A stretch of DNA of 64,000 nucleotides from Chlorohelix sp037138995 (lineage in GTDB: Bacteria > Chloroflexota > Chloroflexia > Chloroheliales > Chloroheliaceae): positions 23,227-87,226 of the forward strand of contig NZ_JBAXHI010000014.1 of NCBI RefSeq assembly GCF_037138995.1, in the 5' to 3' direction. The notes under the pieces are model-generated. The model made no database searches, was not told where the DNA came from, and was given only the letters and a program-made list of their open reading frames with translations. Positions 43,962-51,697 of the stretch are shown in pieces. Position 1 is the first letter of the stretch. Every line of letters starts with the position of its first letter. A program made the translations under genes and the position numbers.

Positions 43962-44504
43962 ATGTTTGGGTTCTTAAAGAAAAAAGAAAAAGATGATGAA
44001 GAATTAGAGTGGGGCGCAGCGCTTAACAAACGTAAGCTGAGCGCAGCCCAAGCTTCCAAAGAAGAAGAAGAGCAGAAACAACTAGATTTGAAAAGTAAAG
44101 AGCGACGGGATATGTATTGCCGCCCCGGAGTAGAGCGTATTTTCAATGATGTGGATGGCAGGCATATTGCCCTACGAACAGAAGATAATACCGGGCAAAC
44201 TCCCAGTGCTTTACACCCTCCGGTAAATATCGCGGCATATTGGGGTACTCGCCAGATTGGCGGAGGCAAAGCCAAACTGATGGACAGTCGCTTGCACCTG
44301 TTTCATTATGATACGATGTCGGGTTACGAGGAACGGGGTATAGGGCTTGAAATTTTAAAGGAGGCTGAACTTTTTGCCCGTAATAAGGGTTTGAAGGCAA
44401 TCAGCGTGCCACTTCCTAAAAACGACAATTCAGAATGGAACGAAAGCTTCTTTACCAAAAACGGCTTTACTAAAAACGGTGAGGAATTTCTTAAGTCTCT
44501 TTAG
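43962..44504 (+). CDS. Small protein with charged N-terminus and GNAT-like C-terminal half
   Basis: 180 aa. Residues 1-50 are highly charged and probably coiled or disordered (KKKEKDDEELEWGAAL..., KEEEEQKQ). The C-terminal part has the hallmarks of a GNAT acetyl-CoA loop (YEERGIGLEILKEAE, 126-140) followed by KAISVPLP and FFTKNGF, so a divergent acetyltransferase fold is likely. Activity is unproven. AGGAGA lies before the ATG, and a TTGACG at 43853 may be its promoter. Its stop is 10 bases before the next gene. Confidence 0.7.
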   Translation: MFGFLKKKEKDDEELEWGAALNKRKLSAAQASKEEEEQKQLDLKSKERRDMYCRPGVERIFNDVDGRHIALRTEDNTGQTPSALHPPVNIAAYWGTRQIGGGKAKLMDSRLHLFHYDTMSGYEERGIGLEILKEAELFARNKGLKAISVPLPKNDNSEWNESFFTKNGFTKNGEEFLKSL

Positions 44505-44514
44505 GATAATGTTT

Positions 44515-44922
44515 ATGAAGCTATTGGCTATAACGCGCGACCTTATGTTCATGAGTAAAGTAAAAACCTCGCTCCAACATCTGCCCCCTGAAAATGGCGA
44601 AAACTGGAGCGGGGTTTTCGCCCGTAATGATGCGGATTTTCGGGCTTGGATAAGCAAAGACCACTTTGAGCTTGCATTGGTTGATACGCAAGCAAGCCAA
44701 TTCGATTGGGAAAGTTTGATTAAGGAGGCGTGTCAGGCTGGAATACCAACGCTGGCTTTTGGCTCACATATGCAAGCGGAGTCGCTTTTAAAGGCGCGTC
44801 AAGCCGGAGCATATAAGGCGGTAGCCAACAGCGCAATTGTACAGCGTTTCGCCGAATTGATTTCTGCCCGACATAAGCCTTCCACAAATGTAGCTGCAGA
44901 GAGCTTTGAAGTTGAAGAATAG
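44515..44922 (+). CDS. Receiver-like (pseudo-REC) small protein
   Basis: The ATG at 44515 is chosen because AGGA lies 8 bases upstream and just after the stop of the preceding gene; ATG 44509 and a longer start inside the upstream gene are alternatives. The 135-aa product follows a CheY-like alternation: MKLLAITRDLMFMSKVK, then FELALVDTQ, PTLAFGSHM and ARQAGAYKAV. The acidic pair after strand 1 is missing and the usual Lys is not in context, so phosphorylation is doubtful. Function unknown; co-transcribed with the GNAT-like gene. Confidence 0.6.
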   Translation: MKLLAITRDLMFMSKVKTSLQHLPPENGENWSGVFARNDADFRAWISKDHFELALVDTQASQFDWESLIKEACQAGIPTLAFGSHMQAESLLKARQAGAYKAVANSAIVQRFAELISARHKPSTNVAAESFEVEE

Positions 44923-45032
44923 TATTAATGCTCTGTAATCATCCTTTATACCAGTGTCACCCTCTCTTTAGGTTAGTAGGCTATCATAAAATCGAAAATG
45001 ATTTTTTGTTAATTTAGCCGATAAAGGTAACA

Positions 45033-46163
45033 ATGGAACCAAAAAGATTTGCGTTCGTAATGGAGCAAACTCTCGGTAATGCGGTACATGCCTCGAATCT
45101 GAAAAATGCTTACCGCAATGAAACCGGAGTAAAAATAGAATGGCTTGATGTAAATTATCCGCCAACATCGCGCTTGGAACAGCTTCCGGTGTTGCGTAAC
45201 TGGACAATACGCGCAGGGCTAAAAGCTCGTAGAGCTATATCAAGGCTAAATTATAAGCCTGACCTTTTCTTCTTCCATACCGCTACCCTCACTGTTTTCT
45301 CAATTGATAAAACAAAAGGGATTCCAACGATTATCTCGCTCGATGCCACTCCCAAGAATCTGGACTCTGTTGGGCAAGCCTACAACCACAAGCAGGGCAA
45401 TCGCCTGAGCGAAGAAATGAAATTGGCAATGCACCGGCGTTCCTATCGCGCCGCCAAAGCGTTGGTCACGTGGTCGCATTGGGTCAAAAAATCGCTGGTG
45501 GAAGATTATGGTATCGCGCCAGATAAAATTGAAGTTATCCGACCCGGTACAGACCTTCAACTCTGGCAATTGCGCGACCAAGAATGGCAAGCGCGGCGCG
45601 TAAAAAGCAATGCTGACCCTGTACGTATCCTGTTTGTAGGAGGCGATTTCGAGCGCAAAGGCGGCAAACTCTTGTTGCAAACTTACCGTGAGATAATAAA
45701 AAGTCGGGGGCTGAAAGCTGAATTGCATTTGGTAACAAAAGCCGAAATCTCGAATGAGCCAAAACTTGGGTTATTCGTGCATCATGGTATTGCCGCAAAT
45801 AGCCCGGAAATGCAGAAACTTTACAAACAGGCGGATATATTTGCGCTACCCACCGAAGGCGATTGTCTCCCGGTAGTTATAGGCGAGGCGTTGGCTTCTG
45901 CCCTACCCGTAATCTCTACCCGCGTTGGTGCGATTGATGAGGCAGTCCTAGAAGGTGAAAACGGATTCTTGATAAAACCGAGGGATGCAGCAGCACTCTC
46001 AACAGCTTTGATAAGGTTATTGGAAAACCCAATTTTGCGCCTGCAAATGGGCGAGCGTAGCCTTGCGCTGGCTAAAACCGAGCATAACGCTCTCCAAAAT
46101 AGCCGCAAATTGTTAGAGTTATGCGAAATCATAGCCGGTTTTGAATCGCTTCTCCCCGTATAA
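45033..46163 (+). CDS. Glycosyltransferase family 4 (GT-B fold)
   Basis: 376-aa cytoplasmic or membrane-associated sugar transferase. The C-terminal Rossmann half has ILFVGGDFERKGG (donor phosphate loop), then ADIFALPTEGDCLPVVIGEALASALPVI, which contains the E-x7-E pair of retaining GT4 enzymes, and ENGFLIKPRD. The N-terminal acceptor half is divergent. The acceptor may be a lipid or exopolysaccharide. It lies convergent to bchG; no functional link is implied. Confidence 0.85.
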   Translation: MEPKRFAFVMEQTLGNAVHASNLKNAYRNETGVKIEWLDVNYPPTSRLEQLPVLRNWTIRAGLKARRAISRLNYKPDLFFFHTATLTVFSIDKTKGIPTIISLDATPKNLDSVGQAYNHKQGNRLSEEMKLAMHRRSYRAAKALVTWSHWVKKSLVEDYGIAPDKIEVIRPGTDLQLWQLRDQEWQARRVKSNADPVRILFVGGDFERKGGKLLLQTYREIIKSRGLKAELHLVTKAEISNEPKLGLFVHHGIAANSPEMQKLYKQADIFALPTEGDCLPVVIGEALASALPVISTRVGAIDEAVLEGENGFLIKPRDAAALSTALIRLLENPILRLQMGERSLALAKTEHNALQNSRKLLELCEIIAGFESLLPV

Positions 46164-46197
46164 TAAAAAAACCACCTCTCTGAAATGGAGAGGTGGT
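46164..46197. terminator. Bidirectional terminator between glycosyltransferase and bchG
   Basis: ACCACCTCTC pairs exactly with GAGAGGTGGT (10 bp) around TGAAATG. The A-run 46164-46170 becomes a T-run on the minus strand, making this a canonical terminator for bchG. Confidence 0.85.
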
Positions 46198-46213
46198 GCC
46201 TAAAATTCTTTTT

Positions 46214-47185
46214 CTAATTTATCCCTATACCTATGGCGGTAAAAAGCATACCATACACATACATAGTGGTGCCGGTGGTGTTATACCAAATTGCTTTACC
46301 CTTCGGGTCATTTAGGAATTTACGCTGAAGTGGGAATTGCCCTACCAATAGTACGGCTACAATTCCAGCGTTGACCCACTTTCCACTTAGAACAAGCAGC
46401 GTGATAACAGCAACTTGAGAAATGTTCATAATAACAATCGCAATCCAAGCAGCAGCACGTGGACCATGTTGCACCGGAATAGTTTTGATACCCATTTGAG
46501 TATCGCCCTTGATGCTTTTGAAATCGTTAATGGTCATAATACCGTGAGCGCCAAGACTATAAAACATTGCGGCAGCCAAACCCAATGAAGTAATAGAAGA
46601 CCAACCGCCAGCCCCGTTTGCGCCAAAGGTCGTAGAGCCTGCTAACCACGGTAAGCCTTCATAACTTAAGGCTACCAGCGCATTGCCAATCCAACCGTTA
46701 CGTTTTGCGCGGATAGGGTGAATACTGTAACTGAGAGCTAGGATAAAACCCAAAGCAGTCAGTATCATAACAGGGGTACCCAAATACATTGGAATTGCTA
46801 CACCGAGAATGGAAAGTACCAGCGTTTCTACCAACACATGCCCGCCGCCTACTTTGCCGGATGGAATCAGCCGTTGTGGCTCGTTTATCGCGTCCACCTC
46901 ACGATCAAACCAATCGTTTAGCACTTGCGATAAACCACACAAAACCGGACCGGAAAGGAAAATACCCAGAACTAATTTAAAAATATTCTCAGCTTTGCCC
47001 CAATCCATGCTAACACCCACACCGCCGCAAAGAAAAGCCCACATTGGCGCAAACCATGTAACCGGCTTCATAATCCCAATGCTATAGCCCAACCTAGTTT
47101 TAAAACTGACGGTATTCGGAACCAAATCACCTGTTGTGCTGATTCTAGCTCTATATCCTTGCCGGTTATCGGGATTGAGCGACAT
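46214..47185 (-). CDS. bchG: Bacteriochlorophyll a synthase (esterifying prenyltransferase)
   Basis: UbiA-superfamily membrane enzyme that esterifies bacteriochlorophyllide with phytyl or geranylgeranyl diphosphate. MKPVTWFAPMWAFLCGG (39-55) is the BchG/ChlG hallmark. The first Asp-rich Mg-binding motif is NDWFDREVD (90-98), with INEPQRLIPSG behind it; the second is NDFKSIKGD (220-228). About eight helices, 323 aa, normal length. The divergence is more BchG-like than BchK (bacteriochlorophyll c synthase) but a ChlG role cannot be excluded. GAAGGAAAAA precedes the ATG. This is the strongest marker of phototrophy in the window. Confidence 0.93.
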   Translation of the reverse strand: MSLNPDNRQGYRARISTTGDLVPNTVSFKTRLGYSIGIMKPVTWFAPMWAFLCGGVGVSMDWGKAENIFKLVLGIFLSGPVLCGLSQVLNDWFDREVDAINEPQRLIPSGKVGGGHVLVETLVLSILGVAIPMYLGTPVMILTALGFILALSYSIHPIRAKRNGWIGNALVALSYEGLPWLAGSTTFGANGAGGWSSITSLGLAAAMFYSLGAHGIMTINDFKSIKGDTQMGIKTIPVQHGPRAAAWIAIVIMNISQVAVITLLVLSGKWVNAGIVAVLLVGQFPLQRKFLNDPKGKAIWYNTTGTTMYVYGMLFTAIGIGIN

Positions 47186-47655
47186 TTTTTCCTTCTTTCA
47201 TTACTTGCGTCCGGTGGATGGTACAATGTGTGGAGTATGTGGTTATGATAATACAACTTAATTGATTCAAGCAGAAACGAAACTGCATAGCAGTAGTTTA
47301 CACTACCCTTCATATTCCCTCAACCTTGAATACTTTGATGAATTCGAATCTTAACCTTAACTTTCTTGCCTTTTTTTCAAGGTTTGTTTATAATACGCAT
47401 AAGATTTCGGCTGTTTATCATAAAAAAATAACGAACAACCTAACCTTATGTCGGGCGCCAGCCATAGCTTGTTAGCTTATGATTGTTGTATTTGAGGGTG
47501 GGATTTTTTGCTACTATTAACCTACTCTAAGGTCCCACATTTTCCCAAATAATACATGCTATTGCTGTTAAAAAATAATGGGACTCCAGCCAAAAAAGAG
47601 TTCTTTATTTAGAGTTGCCCATCACACTTAAGAAATTAGCCGGAAAGGGATAGCT
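47186..47655. other. Divergent regulatory region bchG / Crp-type regulator
   Basis: 470 bases without a gene. The minus-strand side has a TATTAT near 47255 for bchG without a clear -35. The plus-strand side has the strong promoter at 47366-47394 and then a leader of about 255 nt of unknown content before the regulator ATG at 47656 (ribosome-binding site AAAGGGA). Confidence 0.5.
47366..47394 (+). promoter_or_regulatory. Promoter of the Crp-type regulator gene
   Basis: TTGCCT (47366-47371), 17-base spacer, exact TATAAT (47389-47394). Confidence 0.65.
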
Positions 47656-48771
47656 ATGGTAGCTGAGGAATTGTCACGTGCTTTAGCCGAGGCAAAGCCT
47701 ATCTTTCGAAAGAAATGGGCTTCGCTGATTGACCAACGTGGATACGGGTTTGAAGTAGCCAAGTTCGACGCAGATGTCCGTAAAAGGCATATGTCCCTTT
47801 GGGAACAGCTAATTCGTGCGCTAAGAACAGCTCGCTATGATGAATACCTTATTATTCTTGAAAAAGAAGGTAGGCTGCAAGCACGCGCTTCCACCCGTAT
47901 TGAGGCAGTGGTCGGTCAGATGTCCACAATGATGAACATGATGTGGGACATCATCAGTAACACCCACATGGTTGAACAAAACCCCGGATTATTAAAACCC
48001 ATAACCGAAAGATTCAATACTCTACGTTCTCGCGCTGAAGGCGCAATCCTTAATGGGTTTATTGACGAAAATCGGATTATCCAAGATGAACTGGCTGCGG
48101 AAAGCGCCGAGTCGCGCCGCTTGCGTCTCGAACGTAGCAGTTTGCAAGAATTGGTCAAAAGCGTGCATGCCTTCCGTTTGGTACGCTACTCTGAAAGCCA
48201 GAAAATTTTCCAGCCGGGAGATAATCGCGCAATCCTTTATTTTGTAATGATGGGACGAGTCCGGTTATATGAAATCCTACCAGACGGTCGGGCTATCACG
48301 CTATCAATCTTGAGCTTGAATGACGTTTTTGCACAATCCAGCAACCAGAACAGCTATTTCCATGATGTGTATGCTGAAGCAATGAGCGACTCAATTGTGG
48401 CTTGCATTCAAGAAAGTGCCTTGGACACCTTGATGGAACAGTCCCCCACCCTCGCCAGCAGAATAATTTACAGTTTTTCGCAACAGCTTTCCCAAAGCCA
48501 AATCCTAATTGAAGGTTTGCTCGGCAGGGATGTAAGTCTGAGGTTGGTAAATATCCTTCTTAAATTAGCTACTGAATTTGGGGTTGAAAACCAAAACTCG
48601 GTTGTAATCGAGCTTGGGTTGACCCATCAAGAACTTGCCGATATGATAGGCAGCAACCGCGTTACCGTTACACGCAAATTGCTTGAGCTACAGCGTAAGA
48701 AACTTATCAACGTCCAAAATCGTACAATCCAGATTTTGGATAAACGCGCCTTACAGGAACTTGTTGCCTAA
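47656..48771 (+). CDS. Crp/Fnr-family regulator with an extra N-terminal helical domain
   Basis: 371 aa, about 140 longer than ordinary Crp. Residues 1-155 are helical, opening MVAEELSRALAEAKPIFRKKW, like the RsbR-N or globin-like sensor modules at the front of signalling proteins; no haem ligand can be assigned. Residues about 168-285 form a cyclic-nucleotide-binding-type barrel (IFQPGDNRAILYFVMMGRVRLYE). The C-terminal HTH_Crp recognition region is LTHQELADMIGSNRVTVTR (322-340). No Fnr-type cysteine cluster is seen. It is divergent from bchG, so control of pigment genes in response to a signal is a reasonable hypothesis. A terminator follows. Confidence 0.85.
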   Translation: MVAEELSRALAEAKPIFRKKWASLIDQRGYGFEVAKFDADVRKRHMSLWEQLIRALRTARYDEYLIILEKEGRLQARASTRIEAVVGQMSTMMNMMWDIISNTHMVEQNPGLLKPITERFNTLRSRAEGAILNGFIDENRIIQDELAAESAESRRLRLERSSLQELVKSVHAFRLVRYSESQKIFQPGDNRAILYFVMMGRVRLYEILPDGRAITLSILSLNDVFAQSSNQNSYFHDVYAEAMSDSIVACIQESALDTLMEQSPTLASRIIYSFSQQLSQSQILIEGLLGRDVSLRLVNILLKLATEFGVENQNSVVIELGLTHQELADMIGSNRVTVTRKLLELQRKKLINVQNRTIQILDKRALQELVA

Positions 48772-48800
48772 CAGTAATCCTGAAAGCTGAAATTCTTTTT

Positions 48801-48830
48801 AAGAAGGGTTATAATTGCCCTTCTTTTTTT
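48801..48830 (+). terminator. Rho-independent terminator of the Crp-type gene
   Basis: AAGAAGGG pairs with CCCTTCTT across TTATAATTG, then TTTTTT. Confidence 0.85.
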
Positions 48831-48966
48831 ATCTGACAAAACTTCACGCGCTAATTTCAGAAATTTTGTAACTACTCGACAAATAAATCACATAAAAAAT
48901 GCAAGTTTCTGAGCGAAACCATTGCTTAACATGCCACTTTCTTAAATAAAGAGTCAATACAGGTTA

Positions 48967-48994
48967 TTGTCAAGTAAAAAAATGGTGCTATAAT
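48967..48994 (+). promoter_or_regulatory. Promoter of the LysM/L,D-transpeptidase gene
   Basis: TTGTCA (48967-48972), 16-base spacer, TATAAT (48989-48994). The predicted leader is about 137 nt long. Confidence 0.7.
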
Positions 48995-49034
48995 TTACAT
49001 ATAGAATTATGTAAAACTATATCGCACAACTTCA

Positions 49035-49106
49035 GGTTTGCCCGGAAAGCCATGAAAAATAGGCAAGCCGGTACGTTAAATTTAAATACAGTGTGGGGAA
49101 AGACAC
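49035..49106 (+). promoter_or_regulatory. Structured 5' leader of the LysM/L,D-transpeptidase gene
   Basis: GGTTTGCC (49035-49042) pairs with GGCAAGCC (49062-49069), eight pairs with one G-U, enclosing a purine-rich 19-nt region. A second small hairpin is GTGT (49091-49094) with ACAC (49103-49106). The ribosome-binding site AAGGAG follows at about 49121. Cell-wall enzymes are frequent riboswitch targets (c-di-AMP), but this sequence does not match the ydaO consensus. Confidence 0.4.
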
Positions 49107-49137
49107 GCATTTTAAAGACCGAAGGAGCATAAGGCAC

Positions 49138-50271
49138 ATGCGCCACCGAATCTCAGCGCTATTAATTATGGCGCTTTTATCTGCTTGTTTTCTAGCGCTT
49201 TTGGCGGCTCCAGCACAAGCGGCAGATTCAACCTACCGGGTGCAACGGGGTGATACACTAAGCGATATTGCAGTCCGCTTCAATGTAACCGTTAGCGAAA
49301 TTGCACAGGCAAACGGTATTTCAAACGTAAATAATATCTATGCCGGGCAAGAGCTAAAAATCCCCACACATGGGCAAACCGATAGCGCGACTTCTAGCGC
49401 TTCACAAACTACGGGTGATGAAGCCTATATTGTACAAGCGGGTGATAGCCTAACTTCTGTGGCTAACAAGTTCGGAGTCAGCCTTTCGCAACTAGCCAGC
49501 GCCAACAACCTGTCTGTGATGAGCTACCTATATATCGGGCAAACAATCCGAATACCGGGAAAAGCCGCTGCGCCCAAACCACAACCTACCTCAGTGCCAA
49601 CGCCTACTACTCCTGTTCCAACAACCTTACTAACCACTACGGTTGCAACTACCGAAACTCCTGCCAGCACAAAAGCCTCTACAGCGAGTGTCAAACATAC
49701 TGTAGTAGCGGGGGAGACGCTCTCCTCAATTGCCGCTTATTACCACGTTAATGTATCGGACATTGTACAGGCGAACAACCTCGCAAACCCCAATGTCATT
49801 AACGTTGGGCAAGAACTAATTATACCCAGCGCACAGGGAGGTCAGGGAGGTGCGCCAGCACCCACCAAAACCCCTGAAGCGGCAAACAGCGTTAACCCGC
49901 TTTCAGATGGTAAATGGATTGATGTAAATCTTAGCCAGCAACGGTTAGTTGCTTATGAAGGTGATAAGGCAGTTTTCAGTTCGCTAGTTAGCACCGGAGT
50001 GACGGGACTTGATACACCGGTTGGTACTTTCCAAGTCTATGTGAAATATCAATCACAATTGATGACTGGCGGGGGTGGCTCAAGCTACTACTACCTGCCA
50101 AATGTGCCTTACGTGATGTATTTCTACCAAGCATATGCCATTCATGGCACTTACTGGCACAACAATTTCGGTCATCCGATGAGCCATGGATGTGTTAACC
50201 TACCTACCCCGGCATCACAGTGGATTTACAATTGGGCGCCAATGGGTACTCAAGTTAATATTCATTACTAA
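49138..50271 (+). CDS. Secreted L,D-transpeptidase with three LysM domains
   Basis: The ATG at 49138 follows GAAGGAG; a GTG 15 codons upstream would place charged residues before the signal peptide. The Sec signal peptide probably ends after APAQA (residue 28). LysM repeats lie at about 32-76, 96-140 and 186-230, each with a GDTL/GDSL/GETL core, separated by Thr/Pro-rich linkers. The YkuD domain (258-377) carries IHGTYWH and MSHGCVN, with Cys352 as nucleophile. It binds peptidoglycan and makes 3-3 cross-links or anchors proteins. A short roadblock gene follows 27 bases later. Confidence 0.93.
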   Translation: MRHRISALLIMALLSACFLALLAAPAQAADSTYRVQRGDTLSDIAVRFNVTVSEIAQANGISNVNNIYAGQELKIPTHGQTDSATSSASQTTGDEAYIVQAGDSLTSVANKFGVSLSQLASANNLSVMSYLYIGQTIRIPGKAAAPKPQPTSVPTPTTPVPTTLLTTTVATTETPASTKASTASVKHTVVAGETLSSIAAYYHVNVSDIVQANNLANPNVINVGQELIIPSAQGGQGGAPAPTKTPEAANSVNPLSDGKWIDVNLSQQRLVAYEGDKAVFSSLVSTGVTGLDTPVGTFQVYVKYQSQLMTGGGGSSYYYLPNVPYVMYFYQAYAIHGTYWHNNFGHPMSHGCVNLPTPASQWIYNWAPMGTQVNIHY

Positions 50272-50298
50272 TTTTACCTAAAAGGGGGTCTTGAGCAA

Positions 50299-50661
50299 AT
50301 GACGTTCCAGGAAATTCTAGCAGAGGCAATTCAGAACGTAGATGGCAGCGTTGCTGTCAGTCTGGTAGGTCTGGATGGAATAGGCGTAGATACGATACTG
50401 GCAGAAGGCGTAGAAGGAATTGATGCAGAGGAAGTGGAGGTTGAAATCGCAGGGATGGTTAGCAACATCAACCGCACTCTCGGTATCCTAAAAGCTGGAA
50501 AAGCGCGTGAAATTATACTTAGCGCCGATAATTTAAGCTATCTCATTTCGAGCGTAGATGCCGATAACTTGTTGGTATTTGTGCTTACGAGCGGAGGAAA
50601 TTTAGGACGCGCTCGCCTAGAAGTTCGCCGAGCTACGCAGCGTTTGAACGAGAATTTCTAA
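50299..50661 (+). CDS. Roadblock/LC7-domain protein
   Basis: 120 aa, a single roadblock/LC7 (MglB-like) domain: GSVAVSLVGLDGIGVDTILAEG near the N-terminus, a central helix EIAGMVSNINRTL, and REIILSADNLSYLISSVD. Such proteins regulate small Ras-like GTPases or form dimeric scaffolds, but no MglA-type GTPase is adjacent. AAGGGGG precedes the ATG. Co-transcribed with the L,D-transpeptidase. Confidence 0.8.
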   Translation: MTFQEILAEAIQNVDGSVAVSLVGLDGIGVDTILAEGVEGIDAEEVEVEIAGMVSNINRTLGILKAGKAREIILSADNLSYLISSVDADNLLVFVLTSGGNLGRARLEVRRATQRLNENF

Positions 50662-50688
50662 CAACCTTTGACCACCCTTAGAAATCAA

Positions 50689-50719
50689 AACCCCCTTCCC
50701 GATTCAGAGAAGGGGGTTG
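50689..50719. terminator. Bidirectional terminator
   Basis: AACCCCCTTC pairs with GAAGGGGGTT, with A-rich and T-rich flanks. It separates the convergent roadblock and DUF4230 genes. Confidence 0.75.
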
Positions 50720-50726
50720 ATTCATG

Positions 50727-51380
50727 TTATCTTGGAGGCGCGGTCAGGCTTGAAGTTGGCGTAATTGGAATTACGGTGGGCTGATCGGCATACTCAAACT
50801 TGACCTGCCGATAACCCAATTGGAGAATAAGATTACGTAACTGAATTTCGGCGTTCAGCCGCGCCTCTCGAAACAACTTCCCTTCCTTCAAAATCCCGTC
50901 TAGTATTTTCTGCTCGCCCGTAGCCTGCATCTTATCCACAATATTCTTGTCCGAGCTAAATCCACTAGCTATCTGCGAATCTTTGCTGACAACCCAACCG
51001 CCTTTCTCTTTGGTTAGAACTTCTGGAACAGGCAAGCGTATTGTTACCGTCAGGTTCTCCATATCGGTTCTAATATCGGTATCGAGCAATTTGGTCATAT
51101 CAATCCCGGCGGTCACAGTCATCACCATCTGATAACTCCATTTTTCGGTAGAAAAAGGCACCCAGCTTTTGCTTTCGCCCTCTACCGTAGTAGAACCTGT
51201 TACTTGCGCCGTTATCAGTTTGTACTCACGGGTGATATTCCCTACCAGTATTGGATTGGGCGTATTAACCACGCTCTTGCTGACAAAGGAGTTAGAGTAC
51301 AGATAGCCAACAATCCCCACAGTAGCGATAACCAACACAACTAGCAGCTTGGCAAAAAAACTGCCTGAGCTTTTACCCAT
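50727..51380 (-). CDS. DUF4230-family membrane-anchored protein
   Basis: 217 aa from the ATG at 51380, chosen for the GGAGA upstream; a start 11 codons earlier is weaker. One N-terminal membrane anchor (about 8-28, LLVVLVIATVGIVGYLY) precedes an extracellular domain with the DUF4230 pattern: REYKLITAQVTGSTTVEG, VTAGIDMTKL, LTVTIRLPVPEVL and the late RNLILQLGYRQVKFEY. A Thr/Pro tail ends it. Function of the family is unknown. It lies 36 bases downstream of a 35-residue membrane peptide gene. Confidence 0.8.
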   Translation of the reverse strand: MGKSSGSFFAKLLVVLVIATVGIVGYLYSNSFVSKSVVNTPNPILVGNITREYKLITAQVTGSTTVEGESKSWVPFSTEKWSYQMVMTVTAGIDMTKLLDTDIRTDMENLTVTIRLPVPEVLTKEKGGWVVSKDSQIASGFSSDKNIVDKMQATGEQKILDGILKEGKLFREARLNAEIQLRNLILQLGYRQVKFEYADQPTVIPITPTSSLTAPPR

Positions 51381-51416
51381 TATTTCTTTCTCCTGTACTT
51401 TGACGATGTGCAAGGT

Positions 51417-51524
51417 TCATTTGATTACGGTTTGGGCGGTGTTATTCGCGATAAAAGTAATAAACATACCGATAATTATAAGAATAGCTATTATAATAAA
51501 CCCGTAAAGTATGATACGCCCCAT
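51417..51524 (-). CDS. 35-residue single-span membrane peptide
   Basis: A complete short frame: ATG at 51524, stop at 51417. The product starts MGRIILYGFIIIAILIIIG and continues MFITFIANNTAQTVIK, i.e. one hydrophobic helix with a short polar tail. GAGGAGA lies 7 bases upstream, a stronger ribosome-binding site than most in this window, and a TATAAT on the same strand (51609-51604) is placed for transcription. Probably the first gene of an operon with the DUF4230 gene. Confidence 0.65.
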   Translation of the reverse strand: MGRIILYGFIIIAILIIIGMFITFIANNTAQTVIK

Positions 51525-51654
51525 CTTCTTATCTCCTCATATGCTACAAAATGAGACCGATTACATCGAATAAAATTTGTGCTAAATATAGATATTACCA
51601 AATATTATAACAGAGAAAAGTTAAAAGAATAGCATGAATGTTCTGTGATAAAAT

Positions 51655-51681
51655 CCCCCCTATCCAGTTCGGAAAGGGGGG
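51655..51681 (-). terminator. Terminator of the glyoxylate-linked operon
   Basis: CCCCCC (51655-51660) pairs with GGGGGG (51676-51681); on the minus strand the hairpin is followed by ATTTTAT. Confidence 0.7.
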
Positions 51682-51697
51682 AAATATTGGAAGGTTT

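Noticed and set aside
49112..49130. Glycine-riboswitch-like CCGAAGGAGCA
   Set aside because: The rest of the aptamer is absent; this is the ribosome-binding site of the L,D-transpeptidase gene.
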